This document shows, piece after piece, positions 7,864 through 15,001 of a stretch of DNA of 39,754 nt. The position numbers were made by a program, and so were the translations under genes. The notes under the pieces were generated by a model. That model searched no databases. It had not been told where the DNA came from and saw only the letters and a program-made list of their open reading frames with translations. Source of the stretch: JAHBWV01 sp964588385 (GTDB taxonomy: Bacteria > Planctomycetota > Phycisphaerae > Phycisphaerales > UBA1924); contig CAZPPG010000034.1 in NCBI GenBank assembly GCA_964588385.1, positions 1-39,754 of the forward strand. The letters run 5' to 3'. Position 1 is the stretch's first letter, and each line of letters opens with the position of its first letter.

Positions 7864-9285
7864 TCAGTTTGTGCGTCGAACGGCGGGTGGTGTCCAGCGT
7901 CCGTCGAGTGCGGCGGCGTGGGGCGCGTAGAGGCGCATGGTGACACCGATGGGCCCGGAGGCCGGCGCTGGGAGCCAGTTGGACTCCTTGTCCGGGCCGG
8001 GGCTAGTGTGCTGGATGTAAATGTCGATGGAGCCGTCGGCGTTGCGATTGAGCGCATCGCGGTCGCCGATGGCAAAGCGGTCAATGGGGTTGGCGACCTG
8101 GAAGCCCTCGGCGTCGTACATGGTGATCGACCAGAAGGCGTCGACGGGAGGCAACTGCTCCTTTGTGAAGTGGATGACGTAGCTGTTCTCGGCGACGAGC
8201 GGCTTGCCCTCGGCATCGGCGACGCAGAGCGGATAGATCGCGTCTTCGGGCTGGTTGGCGCCGAGGCCGACGGCCGCGACGATCGCACGCTTGAGATAGT
8301 CGTTGCCGTACACGCCCATGGTCTCGGTGTTCATCTGCCAGCCGCCCGCGATGCGGGCGAGCGTGGGCAGTTTGCCGGCCATGACTCTCTGTGCGTCGGC
8401 GACGGCGCGATCGAGGATCGCGCCATCGATGGCCGCAGTGTTGAAAGGCTGCCCCGGCTCGATACCGATGCGGCGCATGCGCGCCACGATGGACCAGTCG
8501 GTGAGGTGGGGCGGGTTGGTGTTGAGGAGTTCCGCCGCGAGTGTGAAGTAGGCGAGGCCTTTCATGGCATCGACCTGGGTCTTGGGAGGCGATCTCATGT
8601 CGATGGTCGGATCAACCGCGACGGGGGCCGGTGTGTACGCGACCTTCGCGGACCAGTTTGAGAGCGGCTGGAGCGACAGGGCGTCCTGCACCTTGTGCAC
8701 GTTTGCATAGTCGGCGGGGCCGTTGGTCTGGATGCGACCGATGACCCAGACGTGGGACGTGGGCGCGTCGATGCGAGTCACGCCGGAGGGGACTTCGCCG
8801 TTCCAGCCGGGGCCGGCAATGAGGAAGGATCCGGGAGTGGTGCCGCTGGTCCTCTTGCCGGGGACCGCGAAGACGTCCGACCACATATCAAGCATGGGAA
8901 GGAGGTAGTAACGGCCGGCGGTGTCGGGAACCGTGATGACGACCGGCTCCCTGGTGAGATCGAGCCATGCGGAGGAGTAGAGCGTGTCGAAGTTGGGGCG
9001 AACGACCGCCTTGAAGTCGGCGGTTGGGAAGGCGCGCATGTGCGAGAAGGTGTTGACCGGCCCTCGGCCCGGCACCTTTCCCGCATCAATGTTGGTGAGC
9101 TGGCGGCGGGTGAGCTCCATGGAGACGAGGGGGTAGAAGTAGTGATAGGCCTCGGTCGCGATCGTGAGCGCTTCAGCGTCGGAGATGCCGGCACTGGCCT
9201 CGATGGGCGAGTGCCTCGGGGGCTGCGCGGAGGCGGCCGTGCACAGAATGGACGAACAGGCGATCAGCAGGTGTATGGCTTTCAT
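7864..9285 (-). CDS. Secreted DUF1254/DUF1214 protein
   Basis: A 473-residue exported protein with two linked domains of unknown function. The signal peptide is MKAIHLLIACSSILCTAASA. DUF1254 follows at about residues 35-165, with TEAYHYFYPLV, NTFSHMRAFPTADFKAVVRP, NFDTLYSSAWLDL and EPVVITVPDTAGRYYLLPML. DUF1214 lies near the C terminus, with YVIHFTKEQLPPVDAFWSIT, NPIDRFAIGDRD and DIYIQHTSPGPDKESNWLPA. The ATG at 9285 is preferred over an upstream one at 9327, which overlaps the sulfatase stop. It begins 38 bases after the sulfatase gene and is probably co-transcribed with it. The biochemical role of this family is unknown. Confidence 0.9.
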   Translation of the reverse strand: MKAIHLLIACSSILCTAASAQPPRHSPIEASAGISDAEALTIATEAYHYFYPLVSMELTRRQLTNIDAGKVPGRGPVNTFSHMRAFPTADFKAVVRPNFDTLYSSAWLDLTREPVVITVPDTAGRYYLLPMLDMWSDVFAVPGKRTSGTTPGSFLIAGPGWNGEVPSGVTRIDAPTSHVWVIGRIQTNGPADYANVHKVQDALSLQPLSNWSAKVAYTPAPVAVDPTIDMRSPPKTQVDAMKGLAYFTLAAELLNTNPPHLTDWSIVARMRRIGIEPGQPFNTAAIDGAILDRAVADAQRVMAGKLPTLARIAGGWQMNTETMGVYGNDYLKRAIVAAVGLGANQPEDAIYPLCVADAEGKPLVAENSYVIHFTKEQLPPVDAFWSITMYDAEGFQVANPIDRFAIGDRDALNRNADGSIDIYIQHTSPGPDKESNWLPAPASGPIGVTMRLYAPHAAALDGRWTPPAVRRTN

Positions 9286-9323
9286 GGTCGGTGTGTTCCC
9301 ATTGTTGAACGCGGGCGCGTGGT

Positions 9324-11708
9324 TCACTTGGCTTCGACAGTGATTCTGGTGATTCTGCCGGTGAAGGTGTTGTTGCCCTGGGGGTAGTCGGGGGAAACGT
9401 TTGTCTCCAGATCGACGCCGACATCCGCGCCCTCGTCGGCAGAGAACATGAAGGGCTGTGTCTTGGGGATGTGGGCCTCGGCGATGACCCTGCCGTCCAC
9501 GCTGAGGATCGACTTGCCACCGGTGCCGGGCTTGTTGCCGTCGGGGATGAACTCGTAGGAAATGGTGTGCTTCCCGGGCGGGAGCGATTCGGTGCCGCCG
9601 ATGTTGGTTCGCTCGATGGCGAAGAAGTTGTACTCGTGATGGACCTTGCCGTTCTTCATGTAGATCACCCAGCCTCCGAAGTATCCGGCCTGCGCGATGA
9701 TGACGCCGGAGGCGTTCGCGTCCTTGACCTCGATCTCCGCGGTGACGGTGTGGTGGACGCCCTTCACGTTGATGAAGGCGTTCTCCATCATGCCCGTCAT
9801 GCCGGGGTAGACCGTGAGAGACTTGCGTCCGCCGAGCAGGTCGGGCCGACCGGCGACGTCCGGATTGAATCGCTCGGAGCGGCGGTCGTCGATGGGGAAG
9901 ACGTGGTTGCGGATGGCTTCCTTCTCAAAGATGGCCTGGAGCTCCTTGAGCTTCTCAGGATGCGTGGAGGCAAGATTGGTGGCCTGGCTGAAGTCGGCAT
10001 CGACGTTGTAGAGTTCCCAGACGTCTTCGGTGAGCGCGGGGAGCTGGGGCGTGAGGACCCAGGGAATGGAGTGGCGGGTGCACGCAACCCAGCCTTCGTG
10101 GTAGATGCCGCGGTTGCCGAACATCTCAAAGTACTGCGTGGTGCGCCGGTCGTCGGCGTCCGGGGTGTCGATGGTGTAGAGCATGGAGACGCCGTCCATG
10201 GGGCGCTGGGGCACGCCGTTGACCTCGACGGGTTCGGGGAGCTTCGCGGCTTCCAGCACGGTGGGGGCGACGTCGATCACGTGGTGGAACTGCGAGCGGA
10301 CCTCTCCGTGTGCCTTGATGCGATCGGGCCAGTGCATGACCATGCCGTTGCGGGTGCCGCCGAAGTGGCTGGCGACCTGCTTGGTCCACTGGAAGGGCGT
10401 GTTCCCGGCCCACGCCCAGCCGATGGCGTAGTGCGGGAAGGTGGTGGGGCCTCCCCAGTCGTCGATGTGGTCCATCATCTGATCGGCGCGCCCGATGATG
10501 GCGTTGAGGGCCATCATCTCGTTGTAGGTGCCCTCGGGCCCGCCCTCGGCGCTGGCGCCGTTGTCGCCGACGATGTAGTAGATGAGCGTGTTGTTGAGCT
10601 CACCGATGGCCTCGAGCTGCGCAATGAGCCGTCCGATCTGGTGATCGGTGTGCTCGGCGAAGCCGGCGAACGTCTCCATCTGTCGCTCGAAGAGGCGCTT
10701 CTGCTCGGCGGACATGTCGTCCCAAGCGGGGATTTCCTTGGGTCGAGGCGTGAGCTTTGCGTCGGCGGGGACGACGCCGAGCTTCTTCTGGCGCTCGAAG
10801 GTCTGCTCGCGGAGCGCGTCCCAACCCATCGCGAACTCGCCTTTGTACTTCTGGATCCACTCCTTGGGCGCGTGGTGCGGCGCGTGCGTGGCGCCGGTCG
10901 CGAAGTAGAGATAGAAGGGCTTGTCGGGCGTGAGGGCGTTCTGCGCGCTCATCCAGTTGATCGCCTGATCGGTCATGTCAACGGTGAAGTGGTAGTCGGT
11001 GGGCAACTGGCGATCGACGCGCGTCATGCCGTCGTAGATGGCGGGGGCCCACATGTTCGTCTCGCCGCCGATGAAGCCGTAGAACTTCTCAAACCCCGAG
11101 CCGGTTGGCCAGCGCGTGAAGGGGCCGGAGACGGAGACCTCCCACGGGGGCGTCTCGTGGTACTTGCCGAAGGCGGCGGTGTTGTAGCCGTTCTGGCGGA
11201 GGATCTCCGCGAGCGTGGTGACGCTCTCCGGGCGAACGCCGGTGTTGCCGGGGAACCCGGTCGCGAGCTCCATAATGGCGCCCGCGTTGTTGACGTGGTG
11301 GTTGCGGCCGGTAAGCAGCGCGACCCGAGTGGGGCTGCAGAGAGATGTCGTGTGGAAGCGGTTGTAGCGGAGACCGGAGGCCGCCAGGCGCTCGAGCGTC
11401 GGCATGCGGATCGGCCCGCCGAACGCGCTCGACTGGCCGAAGCCGAAGTCATCGATGAGAACGATGAGCACGTTGGGCGCGCCCGCCGGGGCCCTGACCT
11501 CGAATCGCGGAGGCGCCGTGGCCTTGCGCGCGTCCATCTCGGTGATGGGAGTGATCGCGGGCTCGTGGATGGGCAGGACCGTGCGGTCCAAAGGTGCGGC
11601 GGCGGGAGCGGACTTGGAAGATTGAGCGAGCGCGGCGCTGGTGATCGATGCGCAGAGCAGCAGCGCGCCGGCGGACAGGACGGGGGCGGAACGCGACGGT
11701 TTGAACAC
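9324..11708 (-). CDS. Secreted Cys-type arylsulfatase
   Basis: A 794-residue sulfatase that should hydrolyse sulfate esters in the periplasm or outside the cell. The signal peptide ends near ALAQ (residues 26-29). The sulfatase fold begins with metal-binding Asp86-Asp87 in VLIDDFGFG. The active-site signature is CSPTR followed by ALLTGR, so Cys124 is the residue converted to formylglycine. The C-terminal 150 or so residues (GVIIAQAGYFGGWVIYMKNG onward) form the extra beta domain of the long, about 790-residue arylsulfatase class. I choose the GTG at 11708, preceded by AAAGG, because it starts the signal peptide; the frame is open to 11951 without a better start. The formylglycine-generating enzyme gene lies directly upstream. 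The substrate is not predictable. Confidence 0.92.
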   Translation of the reverse strand: MFKPSRSAPVLSAGALLLCASITSAALAQSSKSAPAAAPLDRTVLPIHEPAITPITEMDARKATAPPRFEVRAPAGAPNVLIVLIDDFGFGQSSAFGGPIRMPTLERLAASGLRYNRFHTTSLCSPTRVALLTGRNHHVNNAGAIMELATGFPGNTGVRPESVTTLAEILRQNGYNTAAFGKYHETPPWEVSVSGPFTRWPTGSGFEKFYGFIGGETNMWAPAIYDGMTRVDRQLPTDYHFTVDMTDQAINWMSAQNALTPDKPFYLYFATGATHAPHHAPKEWIQKYKGEFAMGWDALREQTFERQKKLGVVPADAKLTPRPKEIPAWDDMSAEQKRLFERQMETFAGFAEHTDHQIGRLIAQLEAIGELNNTLIYYIVGDNGASAEGGPEGTYNEMMALNAIIGRADQMMDHIDDWGGPTTFPHYAIGWAWAGNTPFQWTKQVASHFGGTRNGMVMHWPDRIKAHGEVRSQFHHVIDVAPTVLEAAKLPEPVEVNGVPQRPMDGVSMLYTIDTPDADDRRTTQYFEMFGNRGIYHEGWVACTRHSIPWVLTPQLPALTEDVWELYNVDADFSQATNLASTHPEKLKELQAIFEKEAIRNHVFPIDDRRSERFNPDVAGRPDLLGGRKSLTVYPGMTGMMENAFINVKGVHHTVTAEIEVKDANASGVIIAQAGYFGGWVIYMKNGKVHHEYNFFAIERTNIGGTESLPPGKHTISYEFIPDGNKPGTGGKSILSVDGRVIAEAHIPKTQPFMFSADEGADVGVDLETNVSPDYPQGNNTFTGRITRITVEAK

Positions 11709-11805
11709 AGGGGTGCCTTTCGGGTTCAAGTGGGTGCGGGTGTGCGGGGTGTTGAGCAGGTCTCTGCGATCTGCGGTGGCGGGCGCGGATGGCGCGCGAG
11801 TGCGA

Positions 11806-12918
11806 TCAGTCGGAATCAGCGGTGGGCGGCGGGGCGTCGGAAACACAGCGGAAACCCACGTGCGACGAGCCGGTGTCGGAGGCGCATCCCATGCGGGCCG
11901 ACGGCCGATAGGACGCGCAGTACGAGTCGTTGCACAGGAACGAGCCCCCACGCTGCACGCGGCTGTCGGCCGAGAGCGGGTTCCTCGGGTCGCGCGCCGC
12001 GGAGGGGCCGGGAGGGTTCACGACGATCGCCTCGGCACGGACCCGGTCCGCATAGTGCCCGGCATCATACAGATCGCCGCACCACTCCCAGACATTGCCC
12101 GCCATGTCGACAAGGCCGTGCCCGTTGGGAGGAAACGAGCCGACCGGGGCCGTGCCCTCGAATCGGTCTTCGCGCGAGTTGATGATCGGGAAGAGGCCCT
12201 GCCATGTGTTGGCGCGGGAGGGGGAGATCGGCTCGCTGCCCCACGTGTTGGACGCGCTTTCCAGCCCGCCTCGGGCGGCGCACTCCCACTCCGCCTCGGT
12301 CGGGAGGCGTTTGCCGGCCCATGTGGCGTAGGCAACCGCGTCGGGCCACGCGACGTGCACCACGGGATGGTCATCACGTCCTTCGATCGAAGAGTCCGGA
12401 CCTTCGGGGTGGCGCCAGTTTGCACCAAGGGTCCATTGCCACCAGCTCAGATTCTCGATCGAACCGATGCTCTCCTTGTTCACGTGCGGCTTCACAAAGA
12501 CCAGAGAGCCGGGCGCCAGCATCTCCTCAGGCGGCTTAGGTGTGCCCTCCGGCACCTGCTTCTGAAGCTCATCCCAGTCGACAGGGCGTTCGGCAAGCGT
12601 GATGTATCCGGTGGCGTCAACGAACGCACGGAACTGCGCGTTGGTGACCTCGGTTCGATCAATCCAGAATCCGCGCAGCGTGACGGTGTGCAGGGGCTGC
12701 TCATCGGGGCGGGCGAGTGGGTCAGTGCTGCCCATCGTGAATGAGCCGCCCGGGATGTACACCATGCCGTCCGTCGCCGTAGCGGGAGCTTGTCGTGTGG
12801 ACCGAGATCCGACAGGGTCTGAAGTTGGTTGCGCGATCGCCAAACCGGCGATCAACAGCAGACACGCGTGTCCGATGGCGACGAGGCGCCGATCAGCGCG
12901 AGCGAACAGGGTGTTCAT
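11806..12918 (-). CDS. Formylglycine-generating enzyme (SUMF1 family), predicted exported
   Basis: A 370-residue sulfatase-activating enzyme that oxidises the CxPxR cysteine of sulfatases to formylglycine. The family core is clear: MVYIPGGSFTMGS, FWIDRTEVTNAQFRAFV, HPVVHVAWPDAVAYATW, RLPTEAEWECAARGG, NTWQGLFP, PNGHGLVDMAGNVWEWC and VGFRC. The active-site pair is present as Cys329 and Cys334 (CNDSYC), with the spacing of the human enzyme, so this is a true FGE rather than a cysteine-less relative. Unusually for a bacterial FGE, it starts with what looks like a signal peptide (HACLLLIAGLAIA before QPTSD). The ATG at 12918 has an upstream GGAG. It lies about 100 bases upstream of the sulfatase gene, its likely client. 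Confidence 0.9.
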   Translation of the reverse strand: MNTLFARADRRLVAIGHACLLLIAGLAIAQPTSDPVGSRSTRQAPATATDGMVYIPGGSFTMGSTDPLARPDEQPLHTVTLRGFWIDRTEVTNAQFRAFVDATGYITLAERPVDWDELQKQVPEGTPKPPEEMLAPGSLVFVKPHVNKESIGSIENLSWWQWTLGANWRHPEGPDSSIEGRDDHPVVHVAWPDAVAYATWAGKRLPTEAEWECAARGGLESASNTWGSEPISPSRANTWQGLFPIINSREDRFEGTAPVGSFPPNGHGLVDMAGNVWEWCGDLYDAGHYADRVRAEAIVVNPPGPSAARDPRNPLSADSRVQRGGSFLCNDSYCASYRPSARMGCASDTGSSHVGFRCVSDAPPPTADSD

Positions 12919-13043
12919 GGAGGGGCACTCTCCGGAGGCACGCAAATGAATCCCTCTTCGTCTTCTTTCGACGCGCATGATGCTAGGCGGCGGGGTGCGA
13001 GAGTGAATCAATGTTGCGTTGAGGACGCACCGTCAGCCGCGTT

Positions 13044-13104
13044 TGACATGTCACGCAGGGCGGCGCTGAAACATGTCGGCAGATGGCGCGATTTTGACAC
13101 GTCA
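13044..13104. promoter_or_regulatory. Three evenly spaced ACATGT-type operator-like sites
   Basis: Upstream of the FGE/sulfatase genes are TGACATGTCA (13044-13053, a perfect palindrome), AACATGTCGG (around 13070-13079) and TGACACGTCA (13095-13104). Their centres are 25 and 26 bases apart, and on the minus strand the outer two share TGACRTGTCAAA. This looks like a cluster of regulator-binding sites. The regulator is unknown and no gene for one is adjacent. Confidence 0.4.
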
Positions 13105-13166
13105 CACGAGGGATCGACTCGCACCGTTCGGTGACGGCCGGGTAGAGCGGTGTCTCCGCCGTTGCC

Positions 13167-13598
13167 TCAAGCCGAGATGACGGCGGCGATCGCGTCCGCG
13201 AGAGACTTCGCCGCACCGGCGTCGAGCTTCCCCGAGTTCCACGAGATACCGAGTCCGGACGTGCCCGATGGACGCGACGGGAACCTGGGGATGATGTGGA
13301 AGTGGACGTGGAAGACCGCCTGATGGGCGTCGACGCCGTTGTTCTGCAAGACGTTGTACGCGGTCGCGCCCGTGGCCTTCATCACAGCCCGGCAGAGGCG
13401 GGGCAGGACGCGTCCGAGCGCGCCGGCGGACTCATCCGACAGAGCGTCGAGTGTGGCGGCGGGTTCCTTGGGGATGACCAGCGTGTGGCCGTGGCTCAGG
13501 GGGCCGATGTCGAGGAACGCCAGAACGCGCTCGTCCTCGTAGACCTTGTGGCAGGGGATCTCGCCCCGGATGATCTTGGAGAAGATGGTTTCGGGCAT
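13167..13598 (-). CDS. HIT family nucleotide hydrolase/transferase
   Basis: A 143-residue cytoplasmic protein of the histidine-triad family, close to the Hint/HinT branch, which hydrolyses nucleoside phosphoramidates and similar compounds. The N terminus ETIFSKIIRGEIPCHKVYED and then AFLDIGPLSHGHTLVIPK are typical. The triad is HVHFH at residues 97-101 followed by IIPRF, with His99 the expected nucleophile. The ATG at 13598 gives the normal family length; the frame extends upstream to 13676 without family similarity. It is divergent from pgk with 148 bases between the two starts. A metabolic link to pgk is not implied. Confidence 0.9.
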   Translation of the reverse strand: MPETIFSKIIRGEIPCHKVYEDERVLAFLDIGPLSHGHTLVIPKEPAATLDALSDESAGALGRVLPRLCRAVMKATGATAYNVLQNNGVDAHQAVFHVHFHIIPRFPSRPSGTSGLGISWNSGKLDAGAAKSLADAIAAVISA

Positions 13599-13746
13599 GC
13601 AGAGAGTGTAATGCGGGCCGGGGTCGCGACGTGGTCGGGTCGGGAGAGCGAGTCGGGCCGAGTTCGACGGCCCCACCTACCATGCGGGCTCACCGGTTAC
13701 CGCACCCTCGCGGCCGCCCGTCGGCCGAGTTCTGGAGTCCCGTTCC
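13599..13746. promoter_or_regulatory. Divergent promoter region for the HIT gene and pgk
   Basis: Both start codons face away from this 148-base interval, so it must hold promoters for both directions. A GGAG nine bases before the pgk ATG is its ribosome site. I could not identify convincing -35/-10 pairs. Confidence 0.45.
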
Positions 13747-14952
13747 ATGCCCAAGAAGACGATCGCTCAGGTTGATGTCGCCGGCAAGCGTGTGCTGGTC
13801 CGTGTGGACTTCAATGTCCCCATGTCCGGCTCGGAGATCACCGACGACCGCAGGATCCGCGCTGCCGTGCCGACGATCCAGAGCATCATCGATCGCGGCG
13901 GGCGGGCAATCCTCATGTCCCACCTCGGACGCCCCGAGGGCACCGGCTTCGTCGAGCACGAGACCCTGCGTCACGCCGCGGCGAAGCTGGAATCGATCCT
14001 GGGGAAAAAAGTCGCCTTCCCGTCCAAGGACTGCGTCGACGACGCGGCGGCGGCGGGCGTCGCCGCAATGAAGAACGGCGAGGTGCTCATGCTGGAGAAC
14101 CTCCGCTTCAACAAGGGCGAGAAAAAGGGCGACGCCGCGTTCGCCGGGAAGCTCGCCTCGTACGGCGACGTCTACGTGAACGACGCCTTCGGCACGTGCC
14201 ACCGGCCCGACGCGTCGATGGTCGCAGTGCCCATGGCCATGGGCGGCAAACCCAGGGTGGTCGGGTTCCTGGTTGAGAAGGAAGTGAAGTACCTCGGGGA
14301 TGCACTGAAGAGCCCCGCGAAGCCGTTCGTGGTGATCCTGGGCGGCGCGAAGGTGTCGGACAAGATCGGTGTTGTGGACAACCTGCTCTCGAAGGCGAGC
14401 GCGGTGATCATCGGCGGCGCGATGGCGTACACCTTCCTCGCCGCGCTCGGGCGGAAGGTCGGTGAGAGCCGCGTGGAAACAGACAAGATCGCGCTGGCCA
14501 AGAAGATCATCGATGACGCGGCCAAGCACAAGTGCGACCTGCACCTTCCGGTCGATCACGTCTGCTCGACGCAGTTCCTCGAGCACGCCGGCGACATCCA
14601 GACCTTCAAGGACTCGATCAAGCCGGGGTACATGGGGCTCGATATCGGGCCGGAGACGCAGGCCATCTACGCCGGGGTGATCTCGAAGGCGAAGACCATC
14701 GTCTGGAACGGCCCGATGGGCGTCTTCGAGTGGGCCGCGTTCAGCATCGGAACCCGCCAGGTCGCCGGCGCCATCGCCAGAGCAACCGCAGCAGGCGCGA
14801 CCAGCATCGTCGGCGGCGGCGACTCCGCAGCCGCCGTCGAGAAGTTCAGCCTCGCCGACAAGATGTCGCACGTCTCGACGGGCGGCGGCGCATCCCTGGA
14901 GATGCTTGAGGGCAAGCCGTTCCAGTCGATCGAACTTCTCGATAACGCCTGA
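13747..14952 (+). CDS. pgk: Phosphoglycerate kinase
   Basis: A 401-residue glycolytic enzyme that transfers phosphate from 1,3-bisphosphoglycerate to ADP in the cytoplasm. The family signature RVDFNVP is at residues 19-25, followed by LMSHLGRP, MLENLRF and VNDAFGTCHRPDAS in the N-terminal substrate domain. GGAKVSDKI, NGPMGVFE and the GGGDSAAAV nucleotide loop lie in the C-terminal domain. Length and all motifs are normal. A GGAG ribosome site precedes the ATG. It is followed after 49 bases by a membrane glycosyltransferase gene on the same strand, with a short palindrome between, so co-transcription is possible but not assured. Confidence 0.97.
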   Translation: MPKKTIAQVDVAGKRVLVRVDFNVPMSGSEITDDRRIRAAVPTIQSIIDRGGRAILMSHLGRPEGTGFVEHETLRHAAAKLESILGKKVAFPSKDCVDDAAAAGVAAMKNGEVLMLENLRFNKGEKKGDAAFAGKLASYGDVYVNDAFGTCHRPDASMVAVPMAMGGKPRVVGFLVEKEVKYLGDALKSPAKPFVVILGGAKVSDKIGVVDNLLSKASAVIIGGAMAYTFLAALGRKVGESRVETDKIALAKKIIDDAAKHKCDLHLPVDHVCSTQFLEHAGDIQTFKDSIKPGYMGLDIGPETQAIYAGVISKAKTIVWNGPMGVFEWAAFSIGTRQVAGAIARATAAGATSIVGGGDSAAAVEKFSLADKMSHVSTGGGASLEMLEGKPFQSIELLDNA

Positions 14953-14968
14953 GTGAGTCCGGCGTGAC

Positions 14969-14984
14969 GCGCACGAGCGTGCGC
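14969..14984. repeat. Palindrome containing the GAGCGTGCGC core (copy A)
   Basis: GCGCAC and GTGCGC form a 6-bp stem around GAGC, 17 bases after the pgk stop and 17 bases before the next start codon. The core GAGCGTGCGC recurs at 21566 and 22713. There is no T-tract, so it is not a typical terminator. Confidence 0.4.
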
Positions 14985-15001
14985 CCGGCTCGGGAGCGGC
15001 G

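Noticed and set aside
9471..12182. A 903-codon open frame on the plus strand across the sulfatase and FGE genes
   Set aside because: It is antisense to two well-recognised genes, has low-complexity Gly/Val/Asp/Glu composition and no family features. Long antisense frames are expected in high-GC DNA.
14969..14984. Palindrome after pgk considered as a rho-independent terminator
   Set aside because: No T-tract follows on either strand and its core recurs elsewhere, so it is listed as a repeat.
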